NCBI RefSeq assembly: GCF_021698975.1
Contig: NZ_SSXA01000026.1
Location: forward strand, 1 to 64,000
Reading direction: 5' to 3'
Source: Blastococcus sp. KM273128
GTDB taxonomy: Bacteria > Actinomycetota > Actinomycetes > Mycobacteriales > Geodermatophilaceae
DNA length: 64,000 nucleotides
Part shown: positions 37,342 to 48,802 of the stretch, piece after piece
Layout of the letters: every line of letters starts with the position of its first letter
How positions within the stretch are numbered: the stretch's first letter is position 1
Notes under the pieces: generated by a model
Database searches by the model: none
Told to the model about the DNA's origin: nothing
The model's input: the letters and a program-made list of their open reading frames with translations, nothing else
Made by a program: the position numbers and the translations under genes

Positions 37342-38157
37342 TCACCGCGGCCAGCGGCGCAGCGGCACGGAGAGCGTGCTGACGGGTGCGCCCATCTCGC
37401 TGCCGAGCCCGCCGTCGGGGGCGACACCCCACCAGGGCCAGCGGTCGTCGTCCCCGTCCAGCAGGGTGAGCAGCCCGGCGCGCAGCCGGTCCCCCTCGGC
37501 GACGACGGCGACCTCCAGGTGGCCGGTGGCGGCGTGCAGCCGGGCGGTGGCACGCAGCAGGTCCTGCCCGCGGCGGTCCCGGACGGCGGCGAGCAGTGCC
37601 GGGAGCCACCGCTCGAGGAGCTGCCCGTCCCGGCCCCGCACGACCGGCCCCACGCGGTCGAGCGCGTCGACCAGGCGGGTGCTGCGCTCGTTCGCCAGGA
37701 CGGCGGTGGACAGCCGGGCCGCCAGCGCACGGGCGGTGGGGTCGCCCAGCGGGAGCCCGGCGAGCCGCAGCGACCACGGGCCGTGCAGCCGGTCGAGCAG
37801 GGCGAGCACCCCGTCGGCGAGCAGGGCCGCCGCCCCGGCGTCCCGTGCCGGGATCCGGGCCGGGGGGCGGCCGCCGGGCAGGGGCACCCCCTCCTGCCCG
37901 AGCAGGGTGACCGCGGTGACGGGGCCGCGCCGCCGGAGGTGGAGGAAGGCCGCCGCCCGGGGCGGGCCGCCGGGCGCCCCGTCCACGACGACGGCGGCGG
38001 GGCGGCCGGGCACCGGGCGGGCGGCACCGGCGTTCAGCACCGCGGTGAGCCACGGCGCACGGGCGGTCAGCGGCGCCGACAGCGCCGCGGCGAGGGGTTG
38101 GGCGGCCCGGACCTCGCGGAGGACGGGGGCTCGACCGACGGCGACCCGGGCGACCAC
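37342..38157 (-). CDS. Hypothetical protein
   Basis: A 271-residue soluble protein rich in Ala, Arg and Leu. I recognise no domain. Blocks that look structured include 'ARPVPGRPAAVVVDGAPGG', 'VTAVTLLGQEGVPLPGG' and the C-terminal 'LSVPLRRWPR'; there is no signal peptide or membrane helix. Third-position G/C is as high as in its neighbours, which supports a real gene. GTG 38157 is the annotated start with no clear ribosome site. It lies between the whiB2 terminator region and the convergent membrane-protein gene. Confidence 0.55.
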   Translation of the reverse strand: MVARVAVGRAPVLREVRAAQPLAAALSAPLTARAPWLTAVLNAGAARPVPGRPAAVVVDGAPGGPPRAAAFLHLRRRGPVTAVTLLGQEGVPLPGGRPPARIPARDAGAAALLADGVLALLDRLHGPWSLRLAGLPLGDPTARALAARLSTAVLANERSTRLVDALDRVGPVVRGRDGQLLERWLPALLAAVRDRRGQDLLRATARLHAATGHLEVAVVAEGDRLRAGLLTLLDGDDDRWPWWGVAPDGGLGSEMGAPVSTLSVPLRRWPR

Positions 38158-38173
38158 GCCCCGAACACAACCA

Positions 38174-38202
38174 CAGCCGCCGGCGAGGGGCGCCGGCGGC
38201 TG
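38174..38202 (-). terminator. Hairpin downstream of whiB2 and copy D
   Basis: Perfect 12-bp stem (38174-38185 with 38191-38202) and a 5-nt loop AGGGG. It lies 72 bp beyond the whiB2 stop, in the gene-free stretch before the hypothetical gene, and is a good intrinsic terminator candidate. Confidence 0.7.
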
Positions 38203-38212
38203 AGGTGACGAT

Positions 38213-38274
38213 CTGGAACTGGCCCCGTCCAGGGGCCCACCCTGAGCCTGCGAAGGGTGGGGAGGACGGGGTCC
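38213..38274 (-). repeat. Covarying double-stem intergenic element, copy D
   Basis: Outer stem CCCCGTCC (38223-38230) with GGACGGGG (38264-38271); inner stem CCCACCCT (38236-38243) with AGGGTGGG (38254-38261); loop GAGCCTGCGA (38244-38253). Adjacent to the whiB2 stop codon TAA (38275-38277). Confidence 0.85.
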
Positions 38275-38646
38275 TTATACGGCGCGACGGCGCAGCCGGC
38301 GCCGCTCGCGCTCGGAGAGGCCACCCCAGATGCCGAACCGCTCGTCGTTGGCGAGCGCGTACTCCAGGCACTCGGCCTTGACCTCGCAGCCGGTGCAGAT
38401 CTTCTTCGCCTCGCGGGTGGAGCCGCCCTTCTCGGGGAAGAACGCCTCCGGGTCGGTCTCGGCGCACAGCGCGCGCTCCTGCCACGACTGGGTGTCGGGC
38501 TCCAGGCCGAACCCGAGGTAGCCGACGAACTGCTGCCCCGTGCCCTGCCCCAGGAGCTGACCCGTGCCGTGCCCGGTCCCCGCCAGCCGATCGGCCGGCC
38601 GGTCCGTGCCGTTCACGTAGTCGCTCAACCACGACACCTCTGCCAT
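38275..38646 (-). CDS. whiB2: WhiB2-type iron-sulfur transcription regulator
   Basis: A 123-residue WhiB protein. The [4Fe-4S] ligands are Cys61, Cys84, Cys87 and Cys93 (C-x22-C-x2-C-x5-C), followed by the turn 'FGIWGGL' and a basic AT-hook-like tail 'SERERRRLRRRAV'. WhiB2/WhmD is required for septation in relatives and binds the principal sigma factor. ATG 38646 has a GAGAGGGGA site; a longer in-frame start (38724) is less likely. The position between the Rv3259-like gene and fbiA equals that of Rv3260c, which supports the WhiB2 assignment. Confidence 0.92.
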   Translation of the reverse strand: MAEVSWLSDYVNGTDRPADRLAGTGHGTGQLLGQGTGQQFVGYLGFGLEPDTQSWQERALCAETDPEAFFPEKGGSTREAKKICTGCEVKAECLEYALANDERFGIWGGLSERERRRLRRRAV

Positions 38647-38731
38647 GACGGTGCGTCCCCTCTCGCTCTCGTCACGGTGCGCGGCCGGCAGGACGTTCCC
38701 GGGCCGTTCAGCACTCGTCGACACCCCCGGA

Positions 38732-38761
38732 ATTACACGCGTGTCGTTGCCCGGCCGTCAA
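38732..38761 (-). promoter_or_regulatory. Housekeeping-type promoter of whiB2
   Basis: On the minus strand TTGACG (38761-38756), an 18-nt spacer and TGTAAT (38737-38732). This leaves a leader of roughly 80 nt before the ATG, long compared with the leaderless genes around it. Confidence 0.6.
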
Positions 38762-38878
38762 CTTCGCCCGGTGTAAGCGACACGCCACACCAGCCCCACC
38801 CGCACCAGGGTGTTCGTCACTTCTCGTGCCACCCCTCGACACGCCCGGCGAACAGTCGACAAGTGCTCATCGGGCACG

Positions 38879-39838
38879 ATGCGTTTCGTGCAGATCGTCG
38901 TGCTGGCCGGTGGTACCGGAGGGGCTCGTTTCCTGCGCGGGGTGCGTGCGGCGGCCCCCGCGGCGGAGATCACCGCCGTCGTCAACACCGGTGACGACGT
39001 CACGTTGCACGGTCTGCGGATCTGCCCCGATCTGGACACCGTCGTCTACACGCTCGGCGGCGGCATCGACGAGGAGCGCGGCTGGGGGCGGGCCGGCGAG
39101 TCCTGGACGGTCAAGGAGGAGCTGGCGGCCTACGGCGCCGACCCCGACTGGTTCGGCCTCGGCGACCGCGACCTGGCCACGCACCTCATCCGCACCCGGA
39201 TGCTCGACGCCGGGTACCCGCTGTCGGCGGTGACGGCGGCGCTGGCCGACCGCTGGCAGCCCGGGGTCACGGTGCTGCCCATGAGCGACCAGCGGGTCGA
39301 GACCCACGTCGTGGTGACCGACCCCGAGGACGGCCGGCAGCGGGCGATCCACTTCCAGGAGTGGTGGGTGCGCCACCGCGCGGCCCTCGACCCCGCCGCC
39401 TTCGTGCAGATCGGCGTGGAGGCGGCGCGGCCGGCCCCCGGGGTCGCCGAGGCGCTCGCCGCCGCCGACGCCGTCCTGCTCGCGCCGTCGAACCCGGTCG
39501 TCTCCATCGGCACCGTCCTGGGCGTCCCGGGCCTCCGCGACGCGCTGCTGGCCTCCCCGGCGCGCATCGCCGGCGTCTCCCCGATCGTCGGCGGCGCCGT
39601 CGTCCGCGGCATGGCCGACCGCTGCCTGCCGGCGCTGGGCATCGAGGTGAGCGCCGAGGGCGTCGGCCGCCACTACGGCGCCCGCGCCGACGGCGGCCTG
39701 CTCGACGCCTGGCTGGTCGCCGAGGACGACCCCGCGGAGGTCCCGGGCGTCGACGTGCGCCGGGTGCCGCTGCTCATGTCCTCCCCCGAGGCGACGACGG
39801 CGCTGGCCCGGGCCGCGCTCGACGCCTGCGCCCGGTGA
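38879..39838 (+). CDS. fbiA: 2-phospho-L-lactate-type transferase FbiA (CofD)
   Basis: A 319-residue enzyme that transfers a phosphoenolpyruvate (or phospholactate) moiety from its guanylyl-activated form to 7,8-didemethyl-8-hydroxy-5-deazariboflavin (Fo), giving dehydro-F420-0 or F420-0. Signatures: '[16 protein letters not shown]' at the start, '[20 protein letters not shown]', '[13 protein letters not shown]', '[10 protein letters not shown]' and '[13 protein letters not shown]'. Nearly colinear with mycobacterial FbiA. ATG 38879 (or GTG 38888) is the start. The stop overlaps a potential ATG of fbiB (TGATG), and repeat copy E starts at the stop. Confidence 0.95.
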   Translation: MRFVQIVVLAGGTGGARFLRGVRAAAPAAEITAVVNTGDDVTLHGLRICPDLDTVVYTLGGGIDEERGWGRAGESWTVKEELAAYGADPDWFGLGDRDLATHLIRTRMLDAGYPLSAVTAALADRWQPGVTVLPMSDQRVETHVVVTDPEDGRQRAIHFQEWWVRHRAALDPAAFVQIGVEAARPAPGVAEALAAADAVLLAPSNPVVSIGTVLGVPGLRDALLASPARIAGVSPIVGGAVVRGMADRCLPALGIEVSAEGVGRHYGARADGGLLDAWLVAEDDPAEVPGVDVRRVPLLMSSPEATTALARAALDACAR

Positions 39839-40950
39839 TGGAAGGACCCCGTCCTCCTCACGGTTCGCAGGCTCCCCGCGAGCCTCTGGACGGCGCCGTT
39901 CCAACGGGTGTGTCGGTGCTGCCGATCACCGGGTTGCCGGAGTTCGGCCCGGGTGACGACCTCGCCGCGGCGCTGGCCGCCGCCGCGCCCTGGCTGGCCG
40001 ACGGCGACGTCGTCGTCGTCACCTCGAAGGTCGTCTCGAAGGTCGAGGGGCGGCTGGTCCGGGTCGAGCCCGGCGCCGACCGCGAGGCCACCCGGCAGCG
40101 GGCGATCGACGCCGAGACCGTGCGGCTGCTCGCCCGCCGGGGGCCGCTGAAGATCGTGCAGACCCGGCAGGGCTGGGTCGTCGCGGCAGCCGGCATCGAC
40201 GCGTCCAACGTCGCCGCCGACACGCTCGTCCTCCTGCCGGAGGACGCCGACGCCTCGGCGCGCCGGCTGCGGGCCCGGTTGCGCGAGCTCGCCGGGGTCG
40301 ACGTCGCCGTCGTCGTCAGCGACACCTTCGGCCGCACCTGGCGGGAGGGGCTCACCGACGTCGCGGTCGGCTCGGCGGGCATCACCGCGCTGGACGACCA
40401 CCGCGGCGCCGTCGACGCGCACGGCAACCGGCTGGAGACCACCCGGGTCGCCGTGGTGGACGAGCTCGCCTCGGCCGCGGACCTGGTGAAGGGCAAGCTC
40501 GCCGGCGTCCCGGTGGCCGTGGTGCGCGGCCTGCCGGTGGCCCGCCCCGCCGACGGCGCCGACGAGGGCACCCGGCCGCTGGTCCGCCTGCCCGCCGACG
40601 ACCTGTTCCCCTACGGCTCGCGCGACCTGGTGGGCTCGCGGGCACCCGCGGCCGACCTGGTGCCCCGCCCCGGCGACCGGGAGGCGGCGGCCGCCGCCTT
40701 CCGGGTGGCCAGCGCCGCGCTGCCGGAGTTCCCGGTGGTGCTGCGGCACGGCGGCGAGGGCGACGGCGCCGTCGACGTCCACCTGCCCGACGCGGTGACG
40801 ACGACGAGCGCGCTCAACGCCGGCGCGCTGGTCGGCGCCGCGATCGTGCAGCTGCACGCGGAGGGCTGGGCGACCCGCTGGGAGCCCGCGCCCGGCGCCG
40901 GCGGCACCTCGCTCGTCGGGAGGCTGTGGCTCGGCGGCCCGGCGCTCTGA
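39838..40950 (+). CDS. fbiB: Coenzyme F420:L-glutamate ligase FbiB, lacking a normal nitroreductase domain
   Basis: A 370-residue protein (346 if it starts at GTG 39910). It adds glutamates to F420-0. The CofE-type ligase domain runs from '[19 protein letters not shown]' to about residue 265, with '[18 protein letters not shown]' and '[20 protein letters not shown]'. Mycobacterial FbiB has a second FMN-binding nitroreductase domain of about 200 residues that reduces dehydro-F420-0; here only about 105 residues follow and no nitroreductase signature is visible. ATG 39838 overlaps the fbiA stop as TGATG, but its first 24 codons lie in repeat copy E, so the GTG may be the true start. Confidence 0.9.
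   Translation: MEGPRPPHGSQAPREPLDGAVPTGVSVLPITGLPEFGPGDDLAAALAAAAPWLADGDVVVVTSKVVSKVEGRLVRVEPGADREATRQRAIDAETVRLLARRGPLKIVQTRQGWVVAAAGIDASNVAADTLVLLPEDADASARRLRARLRELAGVDVAVVVSDTFGRTWREGLTDVAVGSAGITALDDHRGAVDAHGNRLETTRVAVVDELASAADLVKGKLAGVPVAVVRGLPVARPADGADEGTRPLVRLPADDLFPYGSRDLVGSRAPAADLVPRPGDREAAAAAFRVASAALPEFPVVLRHGGEGDGAVDVHLPDAVTTTSALNAGALVGAAIVQLHAEGWATRWEPAPGAGGTSLVGRLWLGGPAL
39839..39904 (+). repeat. Covarying double-stem intergenic element, copy E
   Basis: Sense orientation relative to fbiA, starting at its stop codon. Outer arms GGACCCCGTCC (39844-39854) and GGACGGCGCC (39888-39897) pair over 6 bp; loop TCGCAGGCTC (39865-39874) is the complement of the loop in copies D and F. The inner stem (39857-39864 with 39875-39882) has two mismatches. 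Confidence 0.78.
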
Positions 40951-40963
40951 TCCTCCCGCTGGG

Positions 40964-40969
40964 TACGGT
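40964..40969 (+). promoter_or_regulatory. -10 box of rmlA
   Basis: TACGGT, 8 nt before ATG 40978, inside the 27-bp gap after fbiB; indicates a leaderless mRNA. Confidence 0.5.
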
Positions 40970-40977
40970 CCTTCCCC

Positions 40978-41862
40978 ATGCGCGGGATCATCCTGGCCGG
41001 TGGCACGGGGAGCCGTCTGTTCCCCATCACCCAGGCCGTGAGCAAGCAGCTCATGCCGGTCTACGACAAGCCGATGATCTACTACCCCCTCTCCACGCTG
41101 ATGATGGCGGGGATCCGCGAGGTGCTGGTCATCACCACCCCGGACGACCAGGAGGCGTTCCGCCACCTGCTCGGCGACGGCAGCCGGCTGGGCATGCGGA
41201 TCGAGTACGCCGCGCAGCCGCGGCCGGAGGGCCTGGCCCAGGCCTTCCTCATCGGGGCTGAGTTCCTCGACGGCGAGGCCGCGGCCCTGGTGCTGGGGGA
41301 CAACATCTTCTACGGCGCGGGCCTGGGGACGGCGCTCTCGCGCCTGCCCGAGCCGGCCGGCGGGCACGTCTTCGCCTACCACGTGGCCAACCCGGGGGAC
41401 TACGGCGTCGTGGAGTTCGACGACGCCGGCCGGGTGCTGTCGATCGAGGAGAAACCGGGCCACCCGAAGAGCTCCTACGCCGTCCCCGGGCTGTACTTCT
41501 ACGCCGGCGACGTCGTCGAGGTCGCGCGCGGCATCACCCCCAGCGCGCGCGGCGAGCTGGAGATCACCGCGGTCAACGAGCACTACCTGCGCGAGGGCCG
41601 GCTCACCGTCACCGCGCTCGACCGGGGCACGGCCTGGCTGGACACGGGCACCTTCGCCTCGCTGCGCCAGGCCACCGAGTTCGTCTCCGTCGTCGAGGAG
41701 CGCCAGGGCCTGAAGATCGGCTGCATCGAGGAGGTCGCCTGGCGCAACGGCTGGCTGGACGACCGGGGCCTGCGCGCGATCGCCGAGCCGCTGGGCAGGA
41801 GCGGCTACGGCGACTACCTGCTGGGCCTGCTCGACGAACCGGGGCCTCAGCGCCGGCGGTAG
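40978..41862 (+). CDS. rmlA: Glucose-1-phosphate thymidylyltransferase
   Basis: A 294-residue nucleotidyltransferase making dTDP-glucose, the first step to dTDP-rhamnose. Signatures: '[16 protein letters not shown]' (nucleotide loop), '[17 protein letters not shown]', '[13 protein letters not shown]' (metal Asp) and '[16 protein letters not shown]', plus '[16 protein letters not shown]'. Length and motifs match the short RmlA group. The product would feed WbbL at 44.8 kb; rmlBCD are not in this window. The 3' end overlaps the convergent glycosylase gene by 16 bp. Confidence 0.94.
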   Translation: MRGIILAGGTGSRLFPITQAVSKQLMPVYDKPMIYYPLSTLMMAGIREVLVITTPDDQEAFRHLLGDGSRLGMRIEYAAQPRPEGLAQAFLIGAEFLDGEAAALVLGDNIFYGAGLGTALSRLPEPAGGHVFAYHVANPGDYGVVEFDDAGRVLSIEEKPGHPKSSYAVPGLYFYAGDVVEVARGITPSARGELEITAVNEHYLREGRLTVTALDRGTAWLDTGTFASLRQATEFVSVVEERQGLKIGCIEEVAWRNGWLDDRGLRAIAEPLGRSGYGDYLLGLLDEPGPQRRR

Positions 41863-42740
41863 TCGGTGGGCGCGAACCGGGGGCCGCGCCGCGGCCGCCG
41901 GGGTCCGCCGGCCAGCAGCAGGCGGACCACCCGCTGGCGCTGCCCCCGCCACGGCTCCAGCAGGGCGACCATCTCCTCGTCGTCGGTGTTCCGGCGCCCG
42001 GTCAGCGCGAAGCCCACCTGGTTCTTCAGGTGGTAGTCGCCGACGCTGACGGTGTCCGGGCAGCCGAGCGCGCGCTGCACCACCTCCGCCGCCGTCCAGA
42101 CGCCGATGCCGGGCACCGTCCGCAGCCGGCGCTGGAGCTCCGCCGAGTCGTCGCACCCCGCCTCCGGTTCCATCCGGTGCGCCACCCCGGCGACCGCCCG
42201 CAGGGCGCGGCGGCGGGCGCCGTCCAGGCCGCAGCGGTGCCACTCCCAGTCGGTCACCTCCAGCAGCCGGCGGGCAGGGGGGACGACGCGCATGCCCTCG
42301 GGCGTGGGCCCGGGCGCGGCCTCACCGGCCAGCCGGCAGAGCTCGCGGAACACCCGGTAGGCCTCCGCGGTCGTGACCTTCTGCTCGAGGACCGCGGGGA
42401 GCAGCGCGTCCCACGTCCGGCCGGTGCGCCCCAGCCGCAGGTGCGGGTGCGTGCGGTGCAGCTCGGTCACGAGCGGGTGGGCGTCCCCCGGGCGGAACTC
42501 CTCGGGCCGGTCGTCGGCCCCGAGCCACCCGGGCACCGCCGCCGCGGCCCAGCGGGCCCCCCGCCCCCACGCCTCGATCCGCACCTCCGCGGCCACACGG
42601 GAGATGCGCACCGTCGCCGCGCCCTCCGGGGTGCTGGTCGTCCGCCAGAGGCCCCCCTCGGCGACCTGCATCGTCGGGTCGGCCGCCCCACGCCGGTGCG
42701 GGGACAGCGTCCGGAGGAGGTCCAGCGGCCAGTCGGGCAC
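41847..42740 (-). CDS. AlkA-type DNA-3-methyladenine glycosylase
   Basis: A 297-residue base-excision repair glycosylase of the HhH-GPD superfamily. The helix-hairpin-helix is '[20 protein letters not shown]' near residue 208, followed by the catalytic Asp in '[15 protein letters not shown]'; '[17 protein letters not shown]' near 110 is also typical. The enzyme excises alkylated purines. No Fe-S cluster cysteine set is present. The C-terminus is Arg-rich. It overlaps rmlA tail to tail by 16 bp, so both terminators would lie in coding sequence. Confidence 0.87.
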   Translation of the reverse strand: MPDWPLDLLRTLSPHRRGAADPTMQVAEGGLWRTTSTPEGAATVRISRVAAEVRIEAWGRGARWAAAAVPGWLGADDRPEEFRPGDAHPLVTELHRTHPHLRLGRTGRTWDALLPAVLEQKVTTAEAYRVFRELCRLAGEAAPGPTPEGMRVVPPARRLLEVTDWEWHRCGLDGARRRALRAVAGVAHRMEPEAGCDDSAELQRRLRTVPGIGVWTAAEVVQRALGCPDTVSVGDYHLKNQVGFALTGRRNTDDEEMVALLEPWRGQRQRVVRLLLAGGPRRPRRGPRFAPTDYRRR

Positions 42741-42813
42741 CCAGGCCGCGGTGTGGTCGGCGGCCTGGGTGCCAGCGGTGGTGCTCGTGCTCAGCGGGTG
42801 CTCCGGGAAGAGG

Positions 42814-43584
42814 TCAGCGGGGTGCCATGCGCAGCGCGCCGTCCATCCGGACCACCTCGCCGTTGAGGTAGCCGTTCTCGACGATCGCGAGCGCGAGCTC
42901 GGCGAAGTCCGACGGTCGGCCGAGCCGCTTGGGGAAGGGTATGCCCGCCGAGAGGGCGGCTCGCGCCTCCTCGGGCAGGGAGCCCAGGAGCGGGGTGTCC
43001 ACCAGTCCCGGGGCGATGGTGCAGACGCGCACGCCCACGCTGGAGAGGTCGCGGGCCGCGGGCAGGGTCATGCCGACGACACCGCCCTTGGACGCCGAGT
43101 ACGCCAGCTGCCCGATCTGGCCGTCGTACGCGGCGATGGAGGCGGTGTTGACGACGACGCCGCGCTCCCCCTCCTCGCCGGGCTCGGTCCGCGCCATCGC
43201 GGCCGCGGCGAGGCGCAGGACGTTGAACGTGCCGACCAGGTTGACGCCCAGCACGCGGGTGAAGCCGCCCAGCTCGTGCGGGGTGCCGTCGCGGCCGACG
43301 GTGCGCTGGGCCAGCCCGATGCCGGCGCAGCTGACCGCGATCCGCAGCGGCCGGTCCTTGCCGGTCGCCTCGGCGACGGCGGCCTCCACCGACGCCTCGT
43401 CGGTGACGTCCGTGCGGACGAAGGTGGTGTGCCCGCCCAGCTCGGCGGCGAGCGCCTGCCCGCGCTCCTCGTTGAGGTCCATGATCGTGACCGCGGCCCC
43501 CCGGGCGGCGAGCGCCCGGGTGGTCGCCTCCCCGAGACCGGAGGCTCCCCCGCTGACCACGGCTGCGACGTCGAAGTTCTTCAT
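42814..43584 (-). CDS. Short-chain dehydrogenase/reductase (HSD10-like)
   Basis: A 256-residue classical SDR. The NAD-binding motif is '[21 protein letters not shown]', cofactor choice is set by Asp in '[11 protein letters not shown]' (NAD), and the catalytic Ser-Tyr-Lys lie in '[20 protein letters not shown]' then SKGG. 'ILxG-type' ending '[14 protein letters not shown]' is typical of 3-hydroxyacyl-CoA dehydrogenase type II relatives. The likely role is a fatty-acyl or branched-chain hydroxyacyl-CoA oxidation. ATG 43584 follows a TACGTT -10 box by 7 nt, so the mRNA is probably leaderless. Confidence 0.86.
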   Translation of the reverse strand: MKNFDVAAVVSGGASGLGEATTRALAARGAAVTIMDLNEERGQALAAELGGHTTFVRTDVTDEASVEAAVAEATGKDRPLRIAVSCAGIGLAQRTVGRDGTPHELGGFTRVLGVNLVGTFNVLRLAAAAMARTEPGEEGERGVVVNTASIAAYDGQIGQLAYSASKGGVVGMTLPAARDLSSVGVRVCTIAPGLVDTPLLGSLPEEARAALSAGIPFPKRLGRPSDFAELALAIVENGYLNGEVVRMDGALRMAPR

Positions 43585-43591
43585 GCCCCGG

Positions 43592-43597
43592 AACGTA
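43592..43597 (-). promoter_or_regulatory. -10 box of the SDR gene
   Basis: TACGTT on the minus strand, 7 nt before ATG 43584. Confidence 0.5.
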
Positions 43598-43635
43598 ACG
43601 CGAAGGACCGGCCTCCCCGCATGGTCCCGGCGCGA

Positions 43636-43727
43636 GCCTCGACCGGCCCCCCTGCAGGGTCCCGCCACGAGCCTGCGAGTGACGGGGGGCAGGGGGGGTC
43701 CTTCAAGGGGGGCAGGGAGGTCCTTCC
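43636..43727 (-). repeat. Covarying double-stem intergenic element, copy F, with duplicated arm
   Basis: Outer stem CCCCCCTGC (43647-43655) with GCAGGGGGG (43689-43697); inner stem CCCGCCAC (43661-43668) with GTGACGGG (43679-43686), one mismatch; loop GAGCCTGCGA (43669-43678). The right arm is tandemly repeated (43684-43704 and 43707-43726). It starts 1 bp after the manC stop codon (43728-43730). Confidence 0.83.
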
Positions 43728-44828
43728 TCAGGAGAAGCGGTCGCCGTAGCGCTCCTGCACGGCACCGAGCAGCTGCTTCACCCGCTCCGCGTCGGCGACC
43801 GGGCAGACCATGGTGACGTCGGCGGTGTGCACGACGACGCTGTCGCGGACGCCGACCAGCGCGACCAGGTGCCCCGGGTCGTCGCTCAGGACGATGTTCC
43901 CGGCCCCGTCGAGCACCACGGCGAGCCCCTGCACGGCGTTGCCCGCGCCGTCGTCGTCGAGGGTGTGCGCCAGCGCGGGCCAGGAGCCGACGTCCAGCCA
44001 GTCGACGTCGAGGTCGACGACCAGCACCCGCCCGGGCTCGGCCGCGGCCGGCTCGAGGACCGCGTAGTCGACGCTGATCCGCGGCAGGGTAGGGAAGACC
44101 TCGGCGAGGACCGCGTCCCGGACCGGCCCGGCCGGCGCGGCGACGACGCGGGCCAGCCCCTCGGCCGACGCCGGGAGGTGGTCGGCCAGGGCGTCGAGCA
44201 CCGTGCGTGCCCGCCAGACGAACATGCCCGAGTTCCACAGGTACCGGCCCGACGCCAGGTACTGCTCGGCGGTGGCTCGGTCGGGCTTCTCGCGGAACGA
44301 GGCCGCCTCGGCCACCCCCGGCTGCCCGGTGGGCGCGCCGCGCTGCACGTAGCCGAAGCCCGTGGCCGGCGCTGTCGGCCGGATGCCCAGCGTGACCAGC
44401 GAGCGGGGGCGGTCCGCGAGCGCGTCGAAGGCGGTGCGCAGCGCGTCGGCGAACCGCTCCACCGGCCGGATGACGTGGTCGGCGCTGACCACGGCGAGCT
44501 CGGCGTCCGGGTCGACGTCGGCGACCAGCGCGGCGGTCAGCCCGACGGCGTTCGCGGTGTCGCGGGCGACCGGCTCGAGCACCAGGCGGTCGGCGCGCAG
44601 CTCCGGCAGCGCCGCCCGCACCTGGTCGGCGTAGCGGGCCGCCGTGCACACCCAGACGTTCTCGGCGGGCAGCACCGCGCGCAGCCGCTCCCAGGCCTCG
44701 GCCAGGAGGCTGTACGGCACCCCGCCGGGGCCGGCGACGACGTCGAGCAGCTGCTTGGGGCGGTTCCCCCGCGACAGCGGCCACAGCCGCGTGCCCGAAC
44801 CGCCCGCCATGATCACCGCGTGGCGCAC
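43728..44828 (-). CDS. manC: Mannose-1-phosphate guanylyltransferase
   Basis: A 366-residue enzyme producing GDP-mannose. Signatures: '[18 protein letters not shown]' with 'NRPKQLL' (GTP/pyrophosphorylase loop), '[11 protein letters not shown]' (metal Asp), 'GFGYVQRG', 'FREKPD' and '[11 protein letters not shown]'. It corresponds to M. tuberculosis Rv3264c in sequence style and position next to wbbL. GTG 44828 follows the wbbL stop codon after 1 nt, so the two genes are coupled. Isomerase domain absent, as expected since manA is separate. Confidence 0.94.
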   Translation of the reverse strand: MRHAVIMAGGSGTRLWPLSRGNRPKQLLDVVAGPGGVPYSLLAEAWERLRAVLPAENVWVCTAARYADQVRAALPELRADRLVLEPVARDTANAVGLTAALVADVDPDAELAVVSADHVIRPVERFADALRTAFDALADRPRSLVTLGIRPTAPATGFGYVQRGAPTGQPGVAEAASFREKPDRATAEQYLASGRYLWNSGMFVWRARTVLDALADHLPASAEGLARVVAAPAGPVRDAVLAEVFPTLPRISVDYAVLEPAAAEPGRVLVVDLDVDWLDVGSWPALAHTLDDDGAGNAVQGLAVVLDGAGNIVLSDDPGHLVALVGVRDSVVVHTADVTMVCPVADAERVKQLLGAVQERYGDRFS

Positions 44829-44829
44829 G

Positions 44830-47126
<2,297 letters not shown>

Positions 47127-47182
47127 ATGACCACCCCGACCGTCCACGCCGCGGACGGCCTACCCACCAGGGAGCTCGACCG

Positions 47183-48802
47183 GTGACCGACCCGCACGAC
47201 CAGACCGGGGCCCACCGGGTCTTCGAGATCCTCCACGAACCGGACTGGTTCTCGGGTCTCTCCAAGCGCGAGGCGCGCCTGCTCGACGGGGCGCTGGCGT
47301 TCCACTGCCTGGCGCGCCCGGGTGAGCGCATCCGCGCGACCGTCCTGCGCACCGAGGGCCCGCACTTCCCCTCGCTGACCGACCACCGGACCTCCACCAT
47401 CGAGTGGCCCGACGACCGCACCGTGGTGGGGACGATCGAGGCGCAGGCGACGGGGCACCCGGTGTCGACCACGGGCGTCGTCGACGTCGTGCTCGACCTC
47501 GGTGGCTCCCCGCAGGCGCTGATGCGCAACGAGCAGCCGCCCGGTCGCGTCCACGCGGCCCGCAACGCGGCGCGCCGCCGTGCGCCGGTCGTGTTCGACG
47601 CCCTGCGCCAGCACCGCACCGACCGCCTGGAGAACCGCCGGCTGTCCCAGCCGATCCCGCGGGTGGGCCGGCTCCACGACTCGCACGTCGGTTCCTCGCG
47701 GGGCTCCACCAAGGCTGTCCTGTTCGGGCTGCACTGGCTGGAGCTCGGCGGTGCCGAGAAGTGGGCGGCCGAGACGATCGGCCTGGCGCGCGAGGCCGGG
47801 CTGCTGCCGATCGTGCTCAGCGACCGCCCCTCGGGCCACCCGGACATCGTGCGCCCGACGTTCGACGACGCCCTGGTCATCCCGCTCACCCACCCCATGA
47901 GCGGGCCCCAGGAGTCCCGGGTGCTGAGCCAGCTGTTCGAGCGGTTCGACGTCCGCGGGGTGCACATCCACCACTGCAGCTGGCTCTACCAGCGGCTCCC
48001 GTGGATCAAGGCCCAGTACCCCGGCACCGAGCTCGTCGACTCCCTGCACGTGCTGGAGTGGCGCACCGGCGGCTTCGTCGACATCGCGCTGCGGCTGTCG
48101 AACGTGATGGACGCCCACCACGTGATCTCGCCGCAGCTGCGGGACTACCTCGTCGACCGGCAGGGGCTGCCGCGGGAGAAGGTCCAGCTGGCCACCCTGG
48201 CCGACCTGACCGTCGACCCGTCCGAGGCACCGGCCGCCGCACCCACGCGGAAGCCCGGTGACCCGCTCACCGTCGCCTTCGTCGGCCGGTTCACCCAGCA
48301 GAAGCGCCCCTACCTGTTCCTGCGGCTGGCCGCCCGGCTGCGCGAGCACCTGGGCGACCGCGTCCGCTTCGTCGTCCACGGCGACGGGGAGCTCGCCGCC
48401 GAGGTGCGGGCCGACCTCTCCCGCCTCCGGCTGGGCGGCGTCGTCGAGCTCCGCGGCGCCGACCGCCCGGTCTCCCGGACGCTCGACGAGGCCGACCTCC
48501 TGGTGATCAGCTCGGACAACGAGGGAGTCACGCTGACCTCCTTCGAGGCCGATGCGCACGGTGCGCTGGTGATCAGCGCCGACGTCGGCTCGCAGGCATC
48601 CGTGGTGGCGCCCGAGCTGCTGCTGCCCCGCGCCCCCCTGGCCTTCCTGCAGGAGGCCGAGAAGACCATCACCAGCTTGCTGGAGGACCCGGACCGGGCC
48701 GCCGCACTGCTGGCCCGGCAGCGCCAGCAGGTCGCCGCCTTCGCCGCTCTCCCCCGCGCCCGGGACTGGACCCGGGAACTCTACGAAAGGTGGGCTTCGT
48801 GA
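47183..48802 (+). CDS. GT4-type glycosyltransferase, galactan cluster
   Basis: A 539-residue glycosyltransferase. The first 160 residues are an extra domain without a recognised motif; then a GT-B fold with 'FGLHWLELGGAEKWAAETI' near residue 178, 'VAFVGRFTQQKRPYLFLRL' near 363 and the donor-binding 'LLVISSDNEGVTLTSFEADA' near 442. GTG 47183 (read as Met) follows glf by 56 bp; the stop overlaps the next GT2 start. Likely acts on galactan or a related surface glycan; donor unknown. Confidence 0.82.
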   Translation: MTDPHDQTGAHRVFEILHEPDWFSGLSKREARLLDGALAFHCLARPGERIRATVLRTEGPHFPSLTDHRTSTIEWPDDRTVVGTIEAQATGHPVSTTGVVDVVLDLGGSPQALMRNEQPPGRVHAARNAARRRAPVVFDALRQHRTDRLENRRLSQPIPRVGRLHDSHVGSSRGSTKAVLFGLHWLELGGAEKWAAETIGLAREAGLLPIVLSDRPSGHPDIVRPTFDDALVIPLTHPMSGPQESRVLSQLFERFDVRGVHIHHCSWLYQRLPWIKAQYPGTELVDSLHVLEWRTGGFVDIALRLSNVMDAHHVISPQLRDYLVDRQGLPREKVQLATLADLTVDPSEAPAAAPTRKPGDPLTVAFVGRFTQQKRPYLFLRLAARLREHLGDRVRFVVHGDGELAAEVRADLSRLRLGGVVELRGADRPVSRTLDEADLLVISSDNEGVTLTSFEADAHGALVISADVGSQASVVAPELLLPRAPLAFLQEAEKTITSLLEDPDRAAALLARQRQQVAAFAALPRARDWTRELYERWAS

